Source of the DNA: Silvibacterium bohemicum | GTDB lineage: Bacteria; Acidobacteriota; Terriglobia; Terriglobales; Acidobacteriaceae | Reading direction: 5' to 3' | Length of the DNA: 64,000 nucleotides | Assembly: GCF_001006305.1 (NCBI RefSeq) | Contig: NZ_LBHJ01000001.1 | Location: 310,001-374,000, forward strand | Shown here: positions 16,446 through 26,336 of the stretch, one piece after another | How positions within the stretch are numbered: position 1 is the first letter of the stretch | Layout of the letters: each line of letters opens with the position of its first letter | Made by a program: the position numbers and the translations under genes | The notes under the pieces: generated by a model | Told to the model about the DNA's origin: nothing | The model's database searches: none | Seen by the model: only the letters and a program-made list of their open reading frames with translations

Positions 16446-16477
16446 GCCCGGATAGCCATTCCGGGCTTGTTTTTTTT
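16446..16477 (+). terminator. Second terminator after tsf
   Basis: GCCCGGA (16446-16452) and TCCGGGC (16460-16466) followed by TTGTTTTTTTT. Its stem sequence resembles that of the first terminator at 16294, as if the REP element had inserted into or been bracketed by a duplicated terminator. Confidence 0.7.
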
Positions 16478-16546
16478 GAGGCAGTAAATCATCAGGTCTT
16501 CGCCCAGCGATGCAGTATCATCGGTGCGATGTTCTTTGCTTAAACG

Positions 16547-19378
16547 ATGACTCCGGAACGCTGGCAGAAAGTAGAACAGCTCTTCCAGCAGGCTCTCAAG
16601 CTCCCACCCGATGGCCGCGCCAGCTTTCTCGCGCAGGCCACTGGCGGAGACGACGAAATCCGCCACGCTGTCGAGATGCTGCTCGCGCAGAGCAGTCCGC
16701 ATACTTCCCCAGCCCCATACGTGCCGGATGCTGCGCTGTCGGCGACATTACCCGAGGGCTCGCGCCTCGGTCCATACGAGATCGAGGGACTGCTGGGCTC
16801 GGGCGGCATGGGCAAGGTCTATCGCGCCGTCGATACGCGTCTGGGGCGACCCGTAGCCATCAAGATTTCCGCCGAGATACCGGGAGCGAACTTCAAGCGC
16901 GAGGCGCGCGCCATCTCCGCGCTGAATCATCCCCATATCTGCACACTCTACGATGTCGGCTCCAACTACCTGGTGATGGAGCTGGTCGAGGGCGAGTCGC
17001 TGGCTCAAAGGCTCGACCGTGGATCGTTGCCCACCAACGAAGTCCTGCGCTTCGGCGCTCAGATCGCGGAGGCTCTGGCCGCGGCTCATGCGCGAGGCAT
17101 CACGCATCGCGATCTGAAACCGGGCAACATCATGCTCACTGCGACCGGCATCAAGGTGCTCGATTTTGGATTGGCCAAAATCGGGATACAGAACGGCAGC
17201 GTTCCATCTTTTTCGACGACCACGGAAAGCATTCTTCAACCGGGCGCCATCCAGGGAACACTGGCTTACATGGCGCCCGAGCAGTTGGAGGGTGCAGAGT
17301 GCGATGCCCGCAGCGATCTCTTCTCCTTGGGGCTCATCCTCTACGAAATGGCGACGGGACGACGCGCCTTTGCCGCCGCCAGCCAGGCCACGCTGATCGG
17401 CGACATCCTGCACCGCACGCCCGACCTCGGTGTCCTACAACCGCCCGGTCTCAAAGCGATCGTCGAAAAGAGCCTCGCCAAGAAACCCGAAGAGCGCTGG
17501 CAGTCAGCCGAGGAAGTAAGACAGGCGATGCAACTGGTGGAGAAGGTGCCGACCGCATCGCTGGCTGAGATGCGGGGAGGAGTTCGGCGTTCAACCCGCC
17601 GCATCTGGACGAAGAGCATGGCCGTCGCTGCCATTGTGTTGCTGGTGGCGACGATGGCGGCCGCACTGTGGTGGCGCGTCCGGCAGCCACACCCAAGCGG
17701 ACCGCTCACGGTTGCGCCTTTGGGCGATTATGCCGGAATGGTGCAGCAGCCATCGCTCTCTCCCGACGGAAGTCACATCGCCTTCTCCTGGAATGGCGTT
17801 GACCCGCAAAACTTCGATATCTATGTAAAGTCCATCGCGGCGAACGGACCCTTGAAGGGCGCGCCGCTGCGCCTGACCACCGATCCCGCCGACGACTTCG
17901 CGCCGGCATGGTCGCCGGATGGAAACTCGGTCGCATTTCTTCGCCAGGTCAACGGGGGAAACCACTATCTGGTGCTGCTGGTGCCGGCTCTCGGAGGACT
18001 GGAGCGCCGGCTAGCCGAGATCACGCTGCCCGATATATCCCAGCTCTCGGGACCCTACCTCGCATGGGTGAGTGATAGACGGTCTGGCGACGGCCGCTCC
18101 CTGGTTGTGGAGAGCATGACACCGAGCGGTGTGAGTGCGCTCCACGTGCTCTCGATCGACAGTGGAAAGTTGCGGCAGGTTACCTTCCCTCCCGATGGCG
18201 ACATCGGCGATCACTGCGTCTCGGCCTCTCCCGATGGCACGCATCTTCTGTTTCGTCGCGCCACATTAAGGCCGGAGTGGACCGGCAAGCTTTACATGCT
18301 GGCGATGAACGAAGGAGCGTCTCCGTCAGGTCGCGTTGCCCCCGTAGCAATGCCGGTGAACCAATGTGCCGCGTGGACCGCGGACGGAAAGAGCATCGTC
18401 TATCCCTCGGCTCTGGGTATGTGGACCCTGCCGATCGAGGGTGGCGCAGCTCCGAAGCTGCTGGTCGAGACCGGGCGGGGAGGCAATTGGCCTTCGGTCG
18501 CGCTGCGCGGATCACGCATGGCCTATACCCGAACCGTGGGAGGAAATCTCCAAATCCGCAGGCTCAACCTTTCATCTTCTGACCAGCCTTCGGGCGCTTC
18601 CGCGAAGTTCGCAAGCTCTTCACGCGATCAGTTCGCTCCCATGTTTTCGCCGGACGGAAGCAAGGTAGCGTTCTCTTCCGGACGCGCCGAGGTCTCTGAA
18701 ATATGGGTTTGCAATCGCGATGGATCGGGCTGCAATCAACTCACCTGGACCGACAACGCCAACACCGGCGATCCAAGCTGGTCGCCCGACGGCAAGTCGA
18801 TCGCCTACTATTCCACCCTCGGTGGCCATGCGCGGGTTTATACAACTGCGGCTGAAGGCGGCAATGCGCATGCGGTCACCTCCGCCGACGTGGATTCGAT
18901 CTATCCATCGTGGTCCCGCGACGGCCAGTGGATTTACTTCACCTCGCGCCAAACTGCCGTCTATCAAGTCTGGAAGGCCTCGCCACAGGGTGGCGGCCGT
19001 GCCATCCAGGTTACGCCGCAGGGCGGCTACGCGCCTGTCGAATCACCCGATGGACACTGGCTCTACTATCTCGGCAGTGGAGACAAGGACGCCGCGCTGT
19101 GGCGCATGCGTCTGCCATCGGGCAAACCCGAGCCGGTGCTGCCTTCAGTCCTCTTCCACAATTTTGCGTTGGCCGCGCGAGGCGTATATTTCATCGCGCG
19201 ATCAGAAGATGGGCTGGCCATCCAGTTTCTAGATCTCTCTTCGCGTCAGAGTCGCGTGATAGCGCCAGTGCAAAGCGGATATGCCGGTCTGACTGTCTCG
19301 CCGGATGCAAAGACTATCCTCTATACCGAAATAGCCGCGGCCACCAGCCAGATTTACGTGATCGATAACCCGCACTGA
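16547..19378 (+). CDS. Transmembrane Ser/Thr protein kinase with TolB-like WD40 propeller sensor
   Basis: The 943-residue product begins with a helical segment typical of acidobacterial kinases (MTPERWQKVEQLFQQAL), then a Hanks-type kinase domain at about 75-340: GSGGMGKVYRAVDTRLGRPV with ATP-binding Lys106, catalytic HRDLKPGN (Asp189), DFGLAK (207-212) and MAPEQ. A membrane helix follows near 355-375 (SMAVAAIVLLVATMAAALWW), and then a periplasmic propeller with repeated SPDGxxIAF/WSPDG motifs characteristic of TolB/PD40 blades. All catalytic residues are present. Such receptors are thought to sense the envelope; ligand and substrates are unknown. It stands alone on the plus strand. Confidence 0.93.
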   Translation: MTPERWQKVEQLFQQALKLPPDGRASFLAQATGGDDEIRHAVEMLLAQSSPHTSPAPYVPDAALSATLPEGSRLGPYEIEGLLGSGGMGKVYRAVDTRLGRPVAIKISAEIPGANFKREARAISALNHPHICTLYDVGSNYLVMELVEGESLAQRLDRGSLPTNEVLRFGAQIAEALAAAHARGITHRDLKPGNIMLTATGIKVLDFGLAKIGIQNGSVPSFSTTTESILQPGAIQGTLAYMAPEQLEGAECDARSDLFSLGLILYEMATGRRAFAAASQATLIGDILHRTPDLGVLQPPGLKAIVEKSLAKKPEERWQSAEEVRQAMQLVEKVPTASLAEMRGGVRRSTRRIWTKSMAVAAIVLLVATMAAALWWRVRQPHPSGPLTVAPLGDYAGMVQQPSLSPDGSHIAFSWNGVDPQNFDIYVKSIAANGPLKGAPLRLTTDPADDFAPAWSPDGNSVAFLRQVNGGNHYLVLLVPALGGLERRLAEITLPDISQLSGPYLAWVSDRRSGDGRSLVVESMTPSGVSALHVLSIDSGKLRQVTFPPDGDIGDHCVSASPDGTHLLFRRATLRPEWTGKLYMLAMNEGASPSGRVAPVAMPVNQCAAWTADGKSIVYPSALGMWTLPIEGGAAPKLLVETGRGGNWPSVALRGSRMAYTRTVGGNLQIRRLNLSSSDQPSGASAKFASSSRDQFAPMFSPDGSKVAFSSGRAEVSEIWVCNRDGSGCNQLTWTDNANTGDPSWSPDGKSIAYYSTLGGHARVYTTAAEGGNAHAVTSADVDSIYPSWSRDGQWIYFTSRQTAVYQVWKASPQGGGRAIQVTPQGGYAPVESPDGHWLYYLGSGDKDAALWRMRLPSGKPEPVLPSVLFHNFALAARGVYFIARSEDGLAIQFLDLSSRQSRVIAPVQSGYAGLTVSPDAKTILYTEIAAATSQIYVIDNPH

Positions 19379-19524
19379 AGTCGCACACGCTCATCATTCC
19401 GAAGACCGCCAATCCACAGCGCGAAAGCCGTCATTCTGACGATCAAAGGGAGGAAGAATCGCAGCGCTGTATACGGATACACACCGCTGCGATTCCGGCC
19501 GCCGCTGAAAAGTAACCGCCTTAG

Positions 19525-22500
19525 TTACATTTTGCCGATGTCGGTCATATTGTCCTCGGGATTGCGGTCGATCAGCTTGTTATACGGATCGATGCCCGCC
19601 CGGGTCGGTTTCTGGTCGACAACAAAGATGATGGTCGAGTCGTTCTGCGTGATCCATTGCTTCTCCACGTGAATCGGCTGCTCGTGATCCTTGCTTCCCG
19701 AGAAGACGCCTACCTCGATCAGGTCGTGAATCGGCACTTCCTGCTCCGCTCCTTCGCCATTGGCCTTCAACTTGTGCGATTTCACCGTCATCACCACTTT
19801 GTACTTATGGTCCGGAGTTTCCTGCCAGGTCGCCGAGACGACGCGGTTATCGTAAAGCGTGATGGTCTCGAACATATCGGTGATCAGATACTGCAGATCG
19901 GGGGGAGTTGCGCCGCGCAACGCCGCATCGAAGCCCCGCGTATCGGGATAAGGGCCCCCGGCATAGCGATTCTGGCGAAGGTAGTTGCCCAGCGCGTTGT
20001 TGAGCGTGTCCTCGCCGATGTAGTCGCTGAGCGCATAGAGCACCAGCGAGCCCTTCTGATACCAGACGTAGGGCTCGTTCTGCACCAGCAGCAACGGTGG
20101 CTCATGGCGGACCTCACCTGCGCGTCCGCGAAGATAGCCATCGAGCTCATGGCGAAGGAATCGGCGCATGTTGGCGTCGCCGTAGCGGTGCTGCATCACG
20201 CGCAGCGCAGAGTATTCGGCAAGGCTCTCGGACATCATGTTCGAGCCCTGCACATCGGCGCCAATAATCTGGTGTGCCCACCATTGGTGAGCCAGCTCAT
20301 GCGCGGTGACGAAGTAAGAGAAGTCGATATCTTCCGGCTTGAGCACCCGGCCGATGAATCCGATGCCTTCGGAGTAAGGAACGGTGTTGGGAAAAGATTG
20401 CGCGAACTCGCGGTAGCGGGGGTATTCCAGAATGCGGTACTGCGCGAACTGGTAAGGGCTGTAGTACTTCGTGTAGTAATCGAGGCCGGCCTTTGACGCG
20501 CCGATCATCTTGTCAAGATCGTAGGTGTGCTGCGGCGTGTAGTAAACCTCGAGGTTCACGTTCTGCCACTTATCGTGCTTCACCGCGTAGCGACCCGAAA
20601 GATACGAGAAGAAGTCGGCGATGTCGGTCGACCCCATGCTGTACTCGTAGTAATTCCTGCCATCCTGTGTCCATTGCTTCTGGAGATATCCGGACGAGAT
20701 AGCCGTCTGATCTCCCGATGTGCTCACTACAGTGTGATAAGTGACCCAATCGGAGTCGGGGCGGAAGAGATTGGCCTGCGAGTAATAGGGATCGCCGCGG
20801 GGCGCCATCTCCGCGTAAGGACCAAGCTTCTCTTCCCGGCGTCGCACCGGGTTATCCAGCTCGATGCCGCGGTTGTATCCGAGATATGGGAAATAATCCT
20901 GATCGAAGAAGGTTCCGTTGTAAGCAAACTCCGCGCGCTCGTTGCCGTCCTTGAATCCATGCGAGCTGTACGAGCACTTGAAGTCCATGCGCAGCTTGTC
21001 GCCCGGCGCGAGTGGCGTGGCGAGATGATAGATGAAATACCAATGCGCTTTGTCATTGAGCGTCTGCTGCGCAGGACGGTCGAAGTGGATTTCGTCAACG
21101 GAATCGCGTGCTCCGGTGATATGAATATCGCTGATCGGCTGCGTCGTGCGATTGAGCAGGATGTACCATCCGGTCGCGGAGAACGACCGGCGCTCAGGAA
21201 AGATGTTCACCGTGGTGTCGACTGCGATCACCTTGGGCAGCGGCTGCTTCTCGTATTTTTTGTAGAGCTTTTCGTAATCCGCCTGCAAGTGGCGCGCCTG
21301 CTTCGCGGTGCGAAAGACATTCAGCACATGCGTGTTGTAGTAGAACCAGCCTCCACTGCCTGCGGCGATGAGAATGAGCAGCACCGATACGGGAATGACT
21401 CCCGGAATTCGCTGGCCCGCGCTGTGCAGGCGGCTCTTCCACGAGGAATCGCTCCCACGTCGATGCAGCAGGACAGAGACAGCTCCAATTAGTCCACCGA
21501 TCGCCAGCCAGTAAACCAAAATCCAGATGAGCGCGGCGACAAAGTGGCCGTAGCCATTCATGTCGGAGTAGGTGTACGGCGTAATCTCGCCGTAGAGCAC
21601 CAGGCGATTCTCGATTCCAATGCGATACAGCACCGGCACCAGGACGAAGAATCCAACGACGACGCCATGCGCCATGAACTTATTGCCGAGAATTGTCTGA
21701 ATGAACAGCGCCAGCAGGATATAAATCACAACCTGCGCGAAAGTTATGAGGTAGAGCTCTTTAAAGTAGTGGAGAAGCTCGAAGTGAAAATAGCCCTGGA
21801 TCGCCTGGGACAGAATGCCGCATACCATCACCACCGTCAGCAAAATTAGCTCCACGATGGCCAATGAGCAGAACTTGCTCAGCCAGTCGATCCACTCGCG
21901 TGAGGGCAGCGCATCGTGAATCTGCTCGAAGCGGACATCGCGCTCGCGCCAGATCAGCTCGCCGGCGTAAAGCGTCGACACGATGAGGAAGAAGAGCATG
22001 GCCGAGCCTTCCACTGCCTGCAGCATCAGGAAGGTTAAAGGCCATACGTTCGATTCATCGAGGCGTCCGGCGAAATGCCCGTTGATCATGACGTAGACGA
22101 TCATGACCAGGGCGATTGCCCAGAAAGGAATCTCTCGAACTACGTTGTTGATGCGCAGCCGCACCAGGCTGAAGAATTGCAGCAGGCTGGTGCGCGCTCC
22201 GAAGACCTGATGCACGACAGGCAGCTTCACGCCGAAGCGAGCCCGCGGCGGACGCGCATCCTCCTGCTCCACTTTCTTTTTCTTCTTCGAGGCCCGCGCG
22301 GTCAGCGTTTCTGCCGACATGGGAAAAAATATCCAAAGAACGACAAGAGAAAGCAGGCCGACGCTTGCCCACAGCACGCGGTTCCAGAGGAACATTCCGG
22401 TCCAGGTGGGGATGAGAGTATTTCTCTCGGCGACCGTCCAGTAGCGCGTGATGTTTTCGGTCCACAATATGCCCAGCGGATCGAAGACCGATGGCCAGAA

Positions 22501-23109
22501 GTAATTCAAGGAGCGTGTCTGCGAGACGGAGATGGCCAGGATCAGGTAGATCACGAAGAAGATCACACCCTGCAGGTAAACCGTGACGACCTTCCGTGTG
22601 AGCGCGGCCACCGTGAAAAAGAGCGAGCCCACAAAGAAGACCTGGATGGCGCAGACTTCGAAGAAGAGCTTCGCATACATGGCCAGATGAATCGGCTGAA
22701 TCCGCGTGTGGTCGGCCCATGGCGCGAAGCTGCCGAGGATCTCTCCGATCGGCAGCCCGGTCAGGATCAGCAGCGTGATGATCAGCGAGCCCAGCCATCG
22801 GCCGCCCAGGTAGGGCAGCTTGCCGATCGGCTTAGTAAAGACCAGCTGATAGGTATCGCGCTGGAAGTCGCGCAGGATCGATGGGCCGAAGATCGCCGAC
22901 ATCACCAAAATACCGAAGGCTGAAAACTCGGCAAAGATGATCAGCGTGCTGTAGGGGCCGTTGAGTGCAATCTTGCCCGCGCCCGTCGGCCCGAAGTCCT
23001 CAGCGGCGACCGACAGGAAGGCAAGCAGGAAAAAGAGCAGGAAATAGACGTAAGTCGAGATGCTTTTGAAGCGCAGCTTCAGCTCGAACAGAAGAAAATC
23101 TAAGAACAT
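19525..23109 (-). CDS. ABC transporter permease fused to an M1-family (gluzincin) aminopeptidase domain
   Basis: Start ATG at 23109 (MFLDFLLFELKLRFKSISTY); the open frame upstream overlaps the ATPase gene out of frame and is not used. The 1194 residues begin with two ABC-2-type membrane regions (to about residue 690, more than ten hydrophobic segments), then an extracytoplasmic domain with an M1 N-terminal beta sandwich and the zinc site HELAH at 937-941 with Glu961 in SESLAEYSA. The Glu is 20 residues after the second His, one more than in classical M1 enzymes. The ATPase gene lies 34 bases upstream. Substrate unknown; peptide export and trimming is possible. Confidence 0.92.
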   Translation of the reverse strand: MFLDFLLFELKLRFKSISTYVYFLLFFLLAFLSVAAEDFGPTGAGKIALNGPYSTLIIFAEFSAFGILVMSAIFGPSILRDFQRDTYQLVFTKPIGKLPYLGGRWLGSLIITLLILTGLPIGEILGSFAPWADHTRIQPIHLAMYAKLFFEVCAIQVFFVGSLFFTVAALTRKVVTVYLQGVIFFVIYLILAISVSQTRSLNYFWPSVFDPLGILWTENITRYWTVAERNTLIPTWTGMFLWNRVLWASVGLLSLVVLWIFFPMSAETLTARASKKKKKVEQEDARPPRARFGVKLPVVHQVFGARTSLLQFFSLVRLRINNVVREIPFWAIALVMIVYVMINGHFAGRLDESNVWPLTFLMLQAVEGSAMLFFLIVSTLYAGELIWRERDVRFEQIHDALPSREWIDWLSKFCSLAIVELILLTVVMVCGILSQAIQGYFHFELLHYFKELYLITFAQVVIYILLALFIQTILGNKFMAHGVVVGFFVLVPVLYRIGIENRLVLYGEITPYTYSDMNGYGHFVAALIWILVYWLAIGGLIGAVSVLLHRRGSDSSWKSRLHSAGQRIPGVIPVSVLLILIAAGSGGWFYYNTHVLNVFRTAKQARHLQADYEKLYKKYEKQPLPKVIAVDTTVNIFPERRSFSATGWYILLNRTTQPISDIHITGARDSVDEIHFDRPAQQTLNDKAHWYFIYHLATPLAPGDKLRMDFKCSYSSHGFKDGNERAEFAYNGTFFDQDYFPYLGYNRGIELDNPVRRREEKLGPYAEMAPRGDPYYSQANLFRPDSDWVTYHTVVSTSGDQTAISSGYLQKQWTQDGRNYYEYSMGSTDIADFFSYLSGRYAVKHDKWQNVNLEVYYTPQHTYDLDKMIGASKAGLDYYTKYYSPYQFAQYRILEYPRYREFAQSFPNTVPYSEGIGFIGRVLKPEDIDFSYFVTAHELAHQWWAHQIIGADVQGSNMMSESLAEYSALRVMQHRYGDANMRRFLRHELDGYLRGRAGEVRHEPPLLLVQNEPYVWYQKGSLVLYALSDYIGEDTLNNALGNYLRQNRYAGGPYPDTRGFDAALRGATPPDLQYLITDMFETITLYDNRVVSATWQETPDHKYKVVMTVKSHKLKANGEGAEQEVPIHDLIEVGVFSGSKDHEQPIHVEKQWITQNDSTIIFVVDQKPTRAGIDPYNKLIDRNPEDNMTDIGKM

Positions 23110-23143
23110 GGCGTCGCCCTCCCGGGCCTGAAGCGGGATCGGG

Positions 23144-24085
23144 TCAGTTGATCTTTGCCGTGGTGGCGCCGCTCTCGATCTTGAGGAAGTACACATCTTC
23201 GAGGTTGGCATCGACCGGGCGGAAGCCGTTGCCGGGATCGCTCTCGGCGTAGACGCGAACCTCATGCGCACCGCCCAGCAGCTGCACAGAGACGATCTGC
23301 ATCTGTGCTTCGATGGCCTCCAGTTCGCTCTCGTCGGTGACCAGCTTGCTCCAGATGCGGCTAGCCAGGGTTTCGAGCGCTTCGGAAGGCGCACCTTCGA
23401 GAACCACCTGTCCGTTGCTGATGATCGCCATGCGATTGCACAGCTCGCGAACGTCTTCGACGATATGCGTCGAGAGGATCACGATGACGTCGCGCCCGAT
23501 GGCGCTGAGCAGATTCAGGAAGCGATGCCGCTCGACTGGATCGAGGCCGGCCGTGGGCTCATCCACGATGATGAGCTTGGGGTTCGCCAGCAGCGCCTGA
23601 GCAATGCCGAAGCGCTGCTTCATGCCGCCTGAATAAGTGCTGAGCGCTTTTTTGCGCGCATCCCAAAGATTGGTCTGCTGCAATAACGCTTCGACCATCG
23701 ATTTGCGCTCACCGCTGCTGGTAATGCCCTTCATCACGGCCAGATGGTTGAGCATGTCCAACGCTGAAATCTTCGGATAGACCCCGAACTCCTGAGGGAG
23801 ATAGCCAAGCAGCCGACGCACCGTCTCTTTCTGCTTGACTACATTGATGCCGTCTAACCAGATCTCGCCCGCATCGGGCTCCTGCAGCGTCGCGATGGTG
23901 CGCATCAGCGTGCTCTTGCCCGCGCCGTTCGGGCCTAACAGCCCGAACATGTTATTTCCGACGGTGAGGTTCAGTCCCTTCAGCGCCTGCACGCCGTTGG
24001 AATATGTCTTAGTCAGACCGGTGATTGTAAGTGGCACAGTATCTCCCTCGCATCTCTCAGATATGGCTTGAGCCGCGTTGCTCAA
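23144..24085 (-). CDS. ABC transporter ATP-binding protein
   Basis: The 313-residue product has Walker A GLLGPNGAGKST, Q-loop LGYLPQEFGVYP, signature YSGGMKQRFGIAQALLANPK, Walker B LIIVDEPTAGLDP and H-loop ILSTHIVED. The C-terminal 90 residues are the regulatory extension common in ABC-2 exporters. It precedes the permease-aminopeptidase gene by 34 bases, so the two make one transporter. No regulator is adjacent. Confidence 0.95.
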   Translation of the reverse strand: MSNAAQAISERCEGDTVPLTITGLTKTYSNGVQALKGLNLTVGNNMFGLLGPNGAGKSTLMRTIATLQEPDAGEIWLDGINVVKQKETVRRLLGYLPQEFGVYPKISALDMLNHLAVMKGITSSGERKSMVEALLQQTNLWDARKKALSTYSGGMKQRFGIAQALLANPKLIIVDEPTAGLDPVERHRFLNLLSAIGRDVIVILSTHIVEDVRELCNRMAIISNGQVVLEGAPSEALETLASRIWSKLVTDESELEAIEAQMQIVSVQLLGGAHEVRVYAESDPGNGFRPVDANLEDVYFLKIESGATTAKIN

Positions 24086-24192
24086 TCATCTGGCTTGTGG
24101 GAATGAAGTATACGTGCTGAGGCCGCGGAAGGTTGCCTCTTATTTTGATAAGGTCGCATCAGAAGCCGGCCCCCAGGCCAGGCTCACCATCG

Positions 24193-26334
24193 CTATTCCG
24201 TAGCGAAAAGCGGTTCCGATGCGGCCTCCGCTTCCAGCCGGTCGAGGAGCGCGGAGATCGTTTTGGTCAAGCGCAGCAGGCCCTCCTCCTGTGCCGAGAT
24301 CGGTGTGTGCTCGCTGGCCTCTAAGCTCTCCAGGAATTTCTGCAGGCCGGGGTGTGGAGGATGTTCGTAGGGCTTGCCGTCGAGTTGGCTTTCCAGGCGG
24401 TCGGCAACGTGATTGATCGCCCGCGAACAGTCTTCGAGAAAGCTGCGCTCGATATTGCGAAAAGCTTCGGAGATGCGGCTGGGGTCGCCGAACAATCGAA
24501 ACTGAAGCAGCGGAATCTCCATGAGATAAAACGTGCGCAGCGACGTTTGCCAGCGGCGGATGCGATCACGCGCAGCCATGTGGGCCGCACGATCCGGTCC
24601 GGTTTCGAAGGGAACCGCATCGGCCTGCGCGTTGACCTCGCCGAAATATCGGTAGACCTGATCCCGCTGTTTGCGAATAAGGACGATGGTGTCGGCATCT
24701 GCGCCAATGCCGGATTCGGTGACCAGCGTGGCCATGAGCCGGAGATTGCGGACAAAGATGCGAACCATCTGATCGGATGCCGCGCGGGGGTAGAGGCGCT
24801 CAAAGACCAGCCACATCATCGAAATCCCCAGCAGCACGCCGATGGCGCGGTCGCGGGACGCGCTCAGCGACAGTTGAATGCTGAATTCGCTCAAGTTGAT
24901 GAAATAGAACGCGACGACGATCTGCAATCCTGCGTAGGAAAGACGCGCGCTGGATGTGGCAACCCACGCCCCGATGGCCGAAACCACGGCGAATAGAACT
25001 GTAAAGCCGGTAATGGAGTCGATGTAGGGCAGCACGAAGACCTGCGCTCCGAGCCCAAAAACAAAGCCGCCCAGCAATGCTCCCGCGATGCGCAGCACCT
25101 GCTTCTGCCGCGATGAGCCGATGTTGGTGAGAGCCGTGAGCACACAGGTGGTGACGGCGGTCGAGATGCCCGGCCAATCGAGTGAGACGTAGGTGATGTA
25201 GCAAAGCATGGCCGCGAGGGTGCCGCCCAGCACGTAGCGTAGATGCTCGCGATTGGAGAAAGCATCTTCGACGAAGAGGCGGTTCGATGTTTGTTCGGCT
25301 TCCAGAATCTGCATCCGCGGATCGATCGATGTCTGGCTGGCATAGATGGAAGGAATGAGTGCAAGCAGCGATTCCAGCTCGGAAAAGAGCGGCGTGGCGG
25401 CGCCTTGATCGCGCTCCGGCTCCCATGATGCAGGCGATCTCTGTTCTTCCATGCACACCCGGATTTCGGCGACGTGCTCAGCCAGCAAAGCTGCTCTCCG
25501 CTCCAGAGCGGTATCGAGGACAGGATAGGCGTTGGCGAGGGCTGCTGCGAAATCCATGCTGCGGCCGATGACAGAGATCAAAGCGCTGCTCTGCATGCGT
25601 TGTATCGATGTGAAGTTGGCGCGGGTAATATAGCGGCGCAAAGCTCCGACGCCGACGACGGCGTATTGCGAGAGGAGCCGGTTGGTCTCCGGGTCGGCGG
25701 CCTTGCCGGCGCCATAGGTGCGAAGCATGCTTTCGATGATTTTGAGACGGTCGTGCATTCCGTCTTTCAATTCATCGCGCTTGCTGAAGGCGTGGAACAC
25801 GACCTCTACCGAAAGTGTGACCAGCGCGCCGATGAATGTGCCCAACACCTGCCAAAGGGTGAGTTCGACATTGTGTTGCGCGGGGCCGGGCAGATACCAG
25901 ATCGAAAGGGTATTGGTTGCCACGATGCTGAGGCCGGTGGCGAGGGCAAAATTGGTCAGCGTACGAAGGAGAAAGAAAACGATAAAGAGGCTGACCGCCT
26001 CCCATAGAAAGTGGGTGACGGGAATGGACGCGAACATGCGCGCACCAATAGGAACGAACAGGCCGCCGATGACGAAGGCGGCCACGATGGAGATAGCCGA
26101 CTTCGCCGTGGAGAGAAGGTTTTCGCGCGAAAGAATGAAGGCGCAGAGCGCGCCGACGACGCCACCCGGAATACGGAAGGTGACGATGATGATCATGGTG
26201 AGGGTGGCAGAAATGACCATGCGCGCGACCGTCGCGCCGCGGCCGGGATAGGGAGCCAGTTCGCTGCGCAGAAAGGCGGTGAACCAGTCGCTAAAGCGGG
26301 CACGATGCGGAAGCTGGATCGTGGAGGAGGCCAT
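24193..26334 (-). CDS. FUSC-family inner-membrane efflux component (MdtO/AaeB-like)
   Basis: The 713-residue product has two clusters of membrane segments (about residues 38-180 and 370-510) separated by long cytoplasmic helices, the FUSC architecture. Recognisable parts are ATVARMVISATLTMIIIVTF, GALCAFILSRENLLSTAKS, and in the second half LRYVLGGTLAAMLCYITYVS and LDWPGISTAVTTCVLTALTN. FUSC proteins export aromatic acids or dyes with an MFP and an outer-membrane channel. It is the last gene of the TolC-YtcA-HlyD-FUSC row, two bases after the MFP stop. Substrate unknown. Confidence 0.9.
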   Translation of the reverse strand: MASSTIQLPHRARFSDWFTAFLRSELAPYPGRGATVARMVISATLTMIIIVTFRIPGGVVGALCAFILSRENLLSTAKSAISIVAAFVIGGLFVPIGARMFASIPVTHFLWEAVSLFIVFFLLRTLTNFALATGLSIVATNTLSIWYLPGPAQHNVELTLWQVLGTFIGALVTLSVEVVFHAFSKRDELKDGMHDRLKIIESMLRTYGAGKAADPETNRLLSQYAVVGVGALRRYITRANFTSIQRMQSSALISVIGRSMDFAAALANAYPVLDTALERRAALLAEHVAEIRVCMEEQRSPASWEPERDQGAATPLFSELESLLALIPSIYASQTSIDPRMQILEAEQTSNRLFVEDAFSNREHLRYVLGGTLAAMLCYITYVSLDWPGISTAVTTCVLTALTNIGSSRQKQVLRIAGALLGGFVFGLGAQVFVLPYIDSITGFTVLFAVVSAIGAWVATSSARLSYAGLQIVVAFYFINLSEFSIQLSLSASRDRAIGVLLGISMMWLVFERLYPRAASDQMVRIFVRNLRLMATLVTESGIGADADTIVLIRKQRDQVYRYFGEVNAQADAVPFETGPDRAAHMAARDRIRRWQTSLRTFYLMEIPLLQFRLFGDPSRISEAFRNIERSFLEDCSRAINHVADRLESQLDGKPYEHPPHPGLQKFLESLEASEHTPISAQEEGLLRLTKTISALLDRLEAEAASEPLFATE

Positions 26335-26336
26335 GG

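Noticed and set aside
16334-16543. Open frame MLFEGYGLQAVRKSSK
   Set aside because: Translation of REP-like copy 2 and a terminator.
23110-23394. N-terminal extension of the permease-aminopeptidase frame
   Set aside because: It overlaps the ATPase gene out of frame; membrane helix and family N-terminus begin at 23109.
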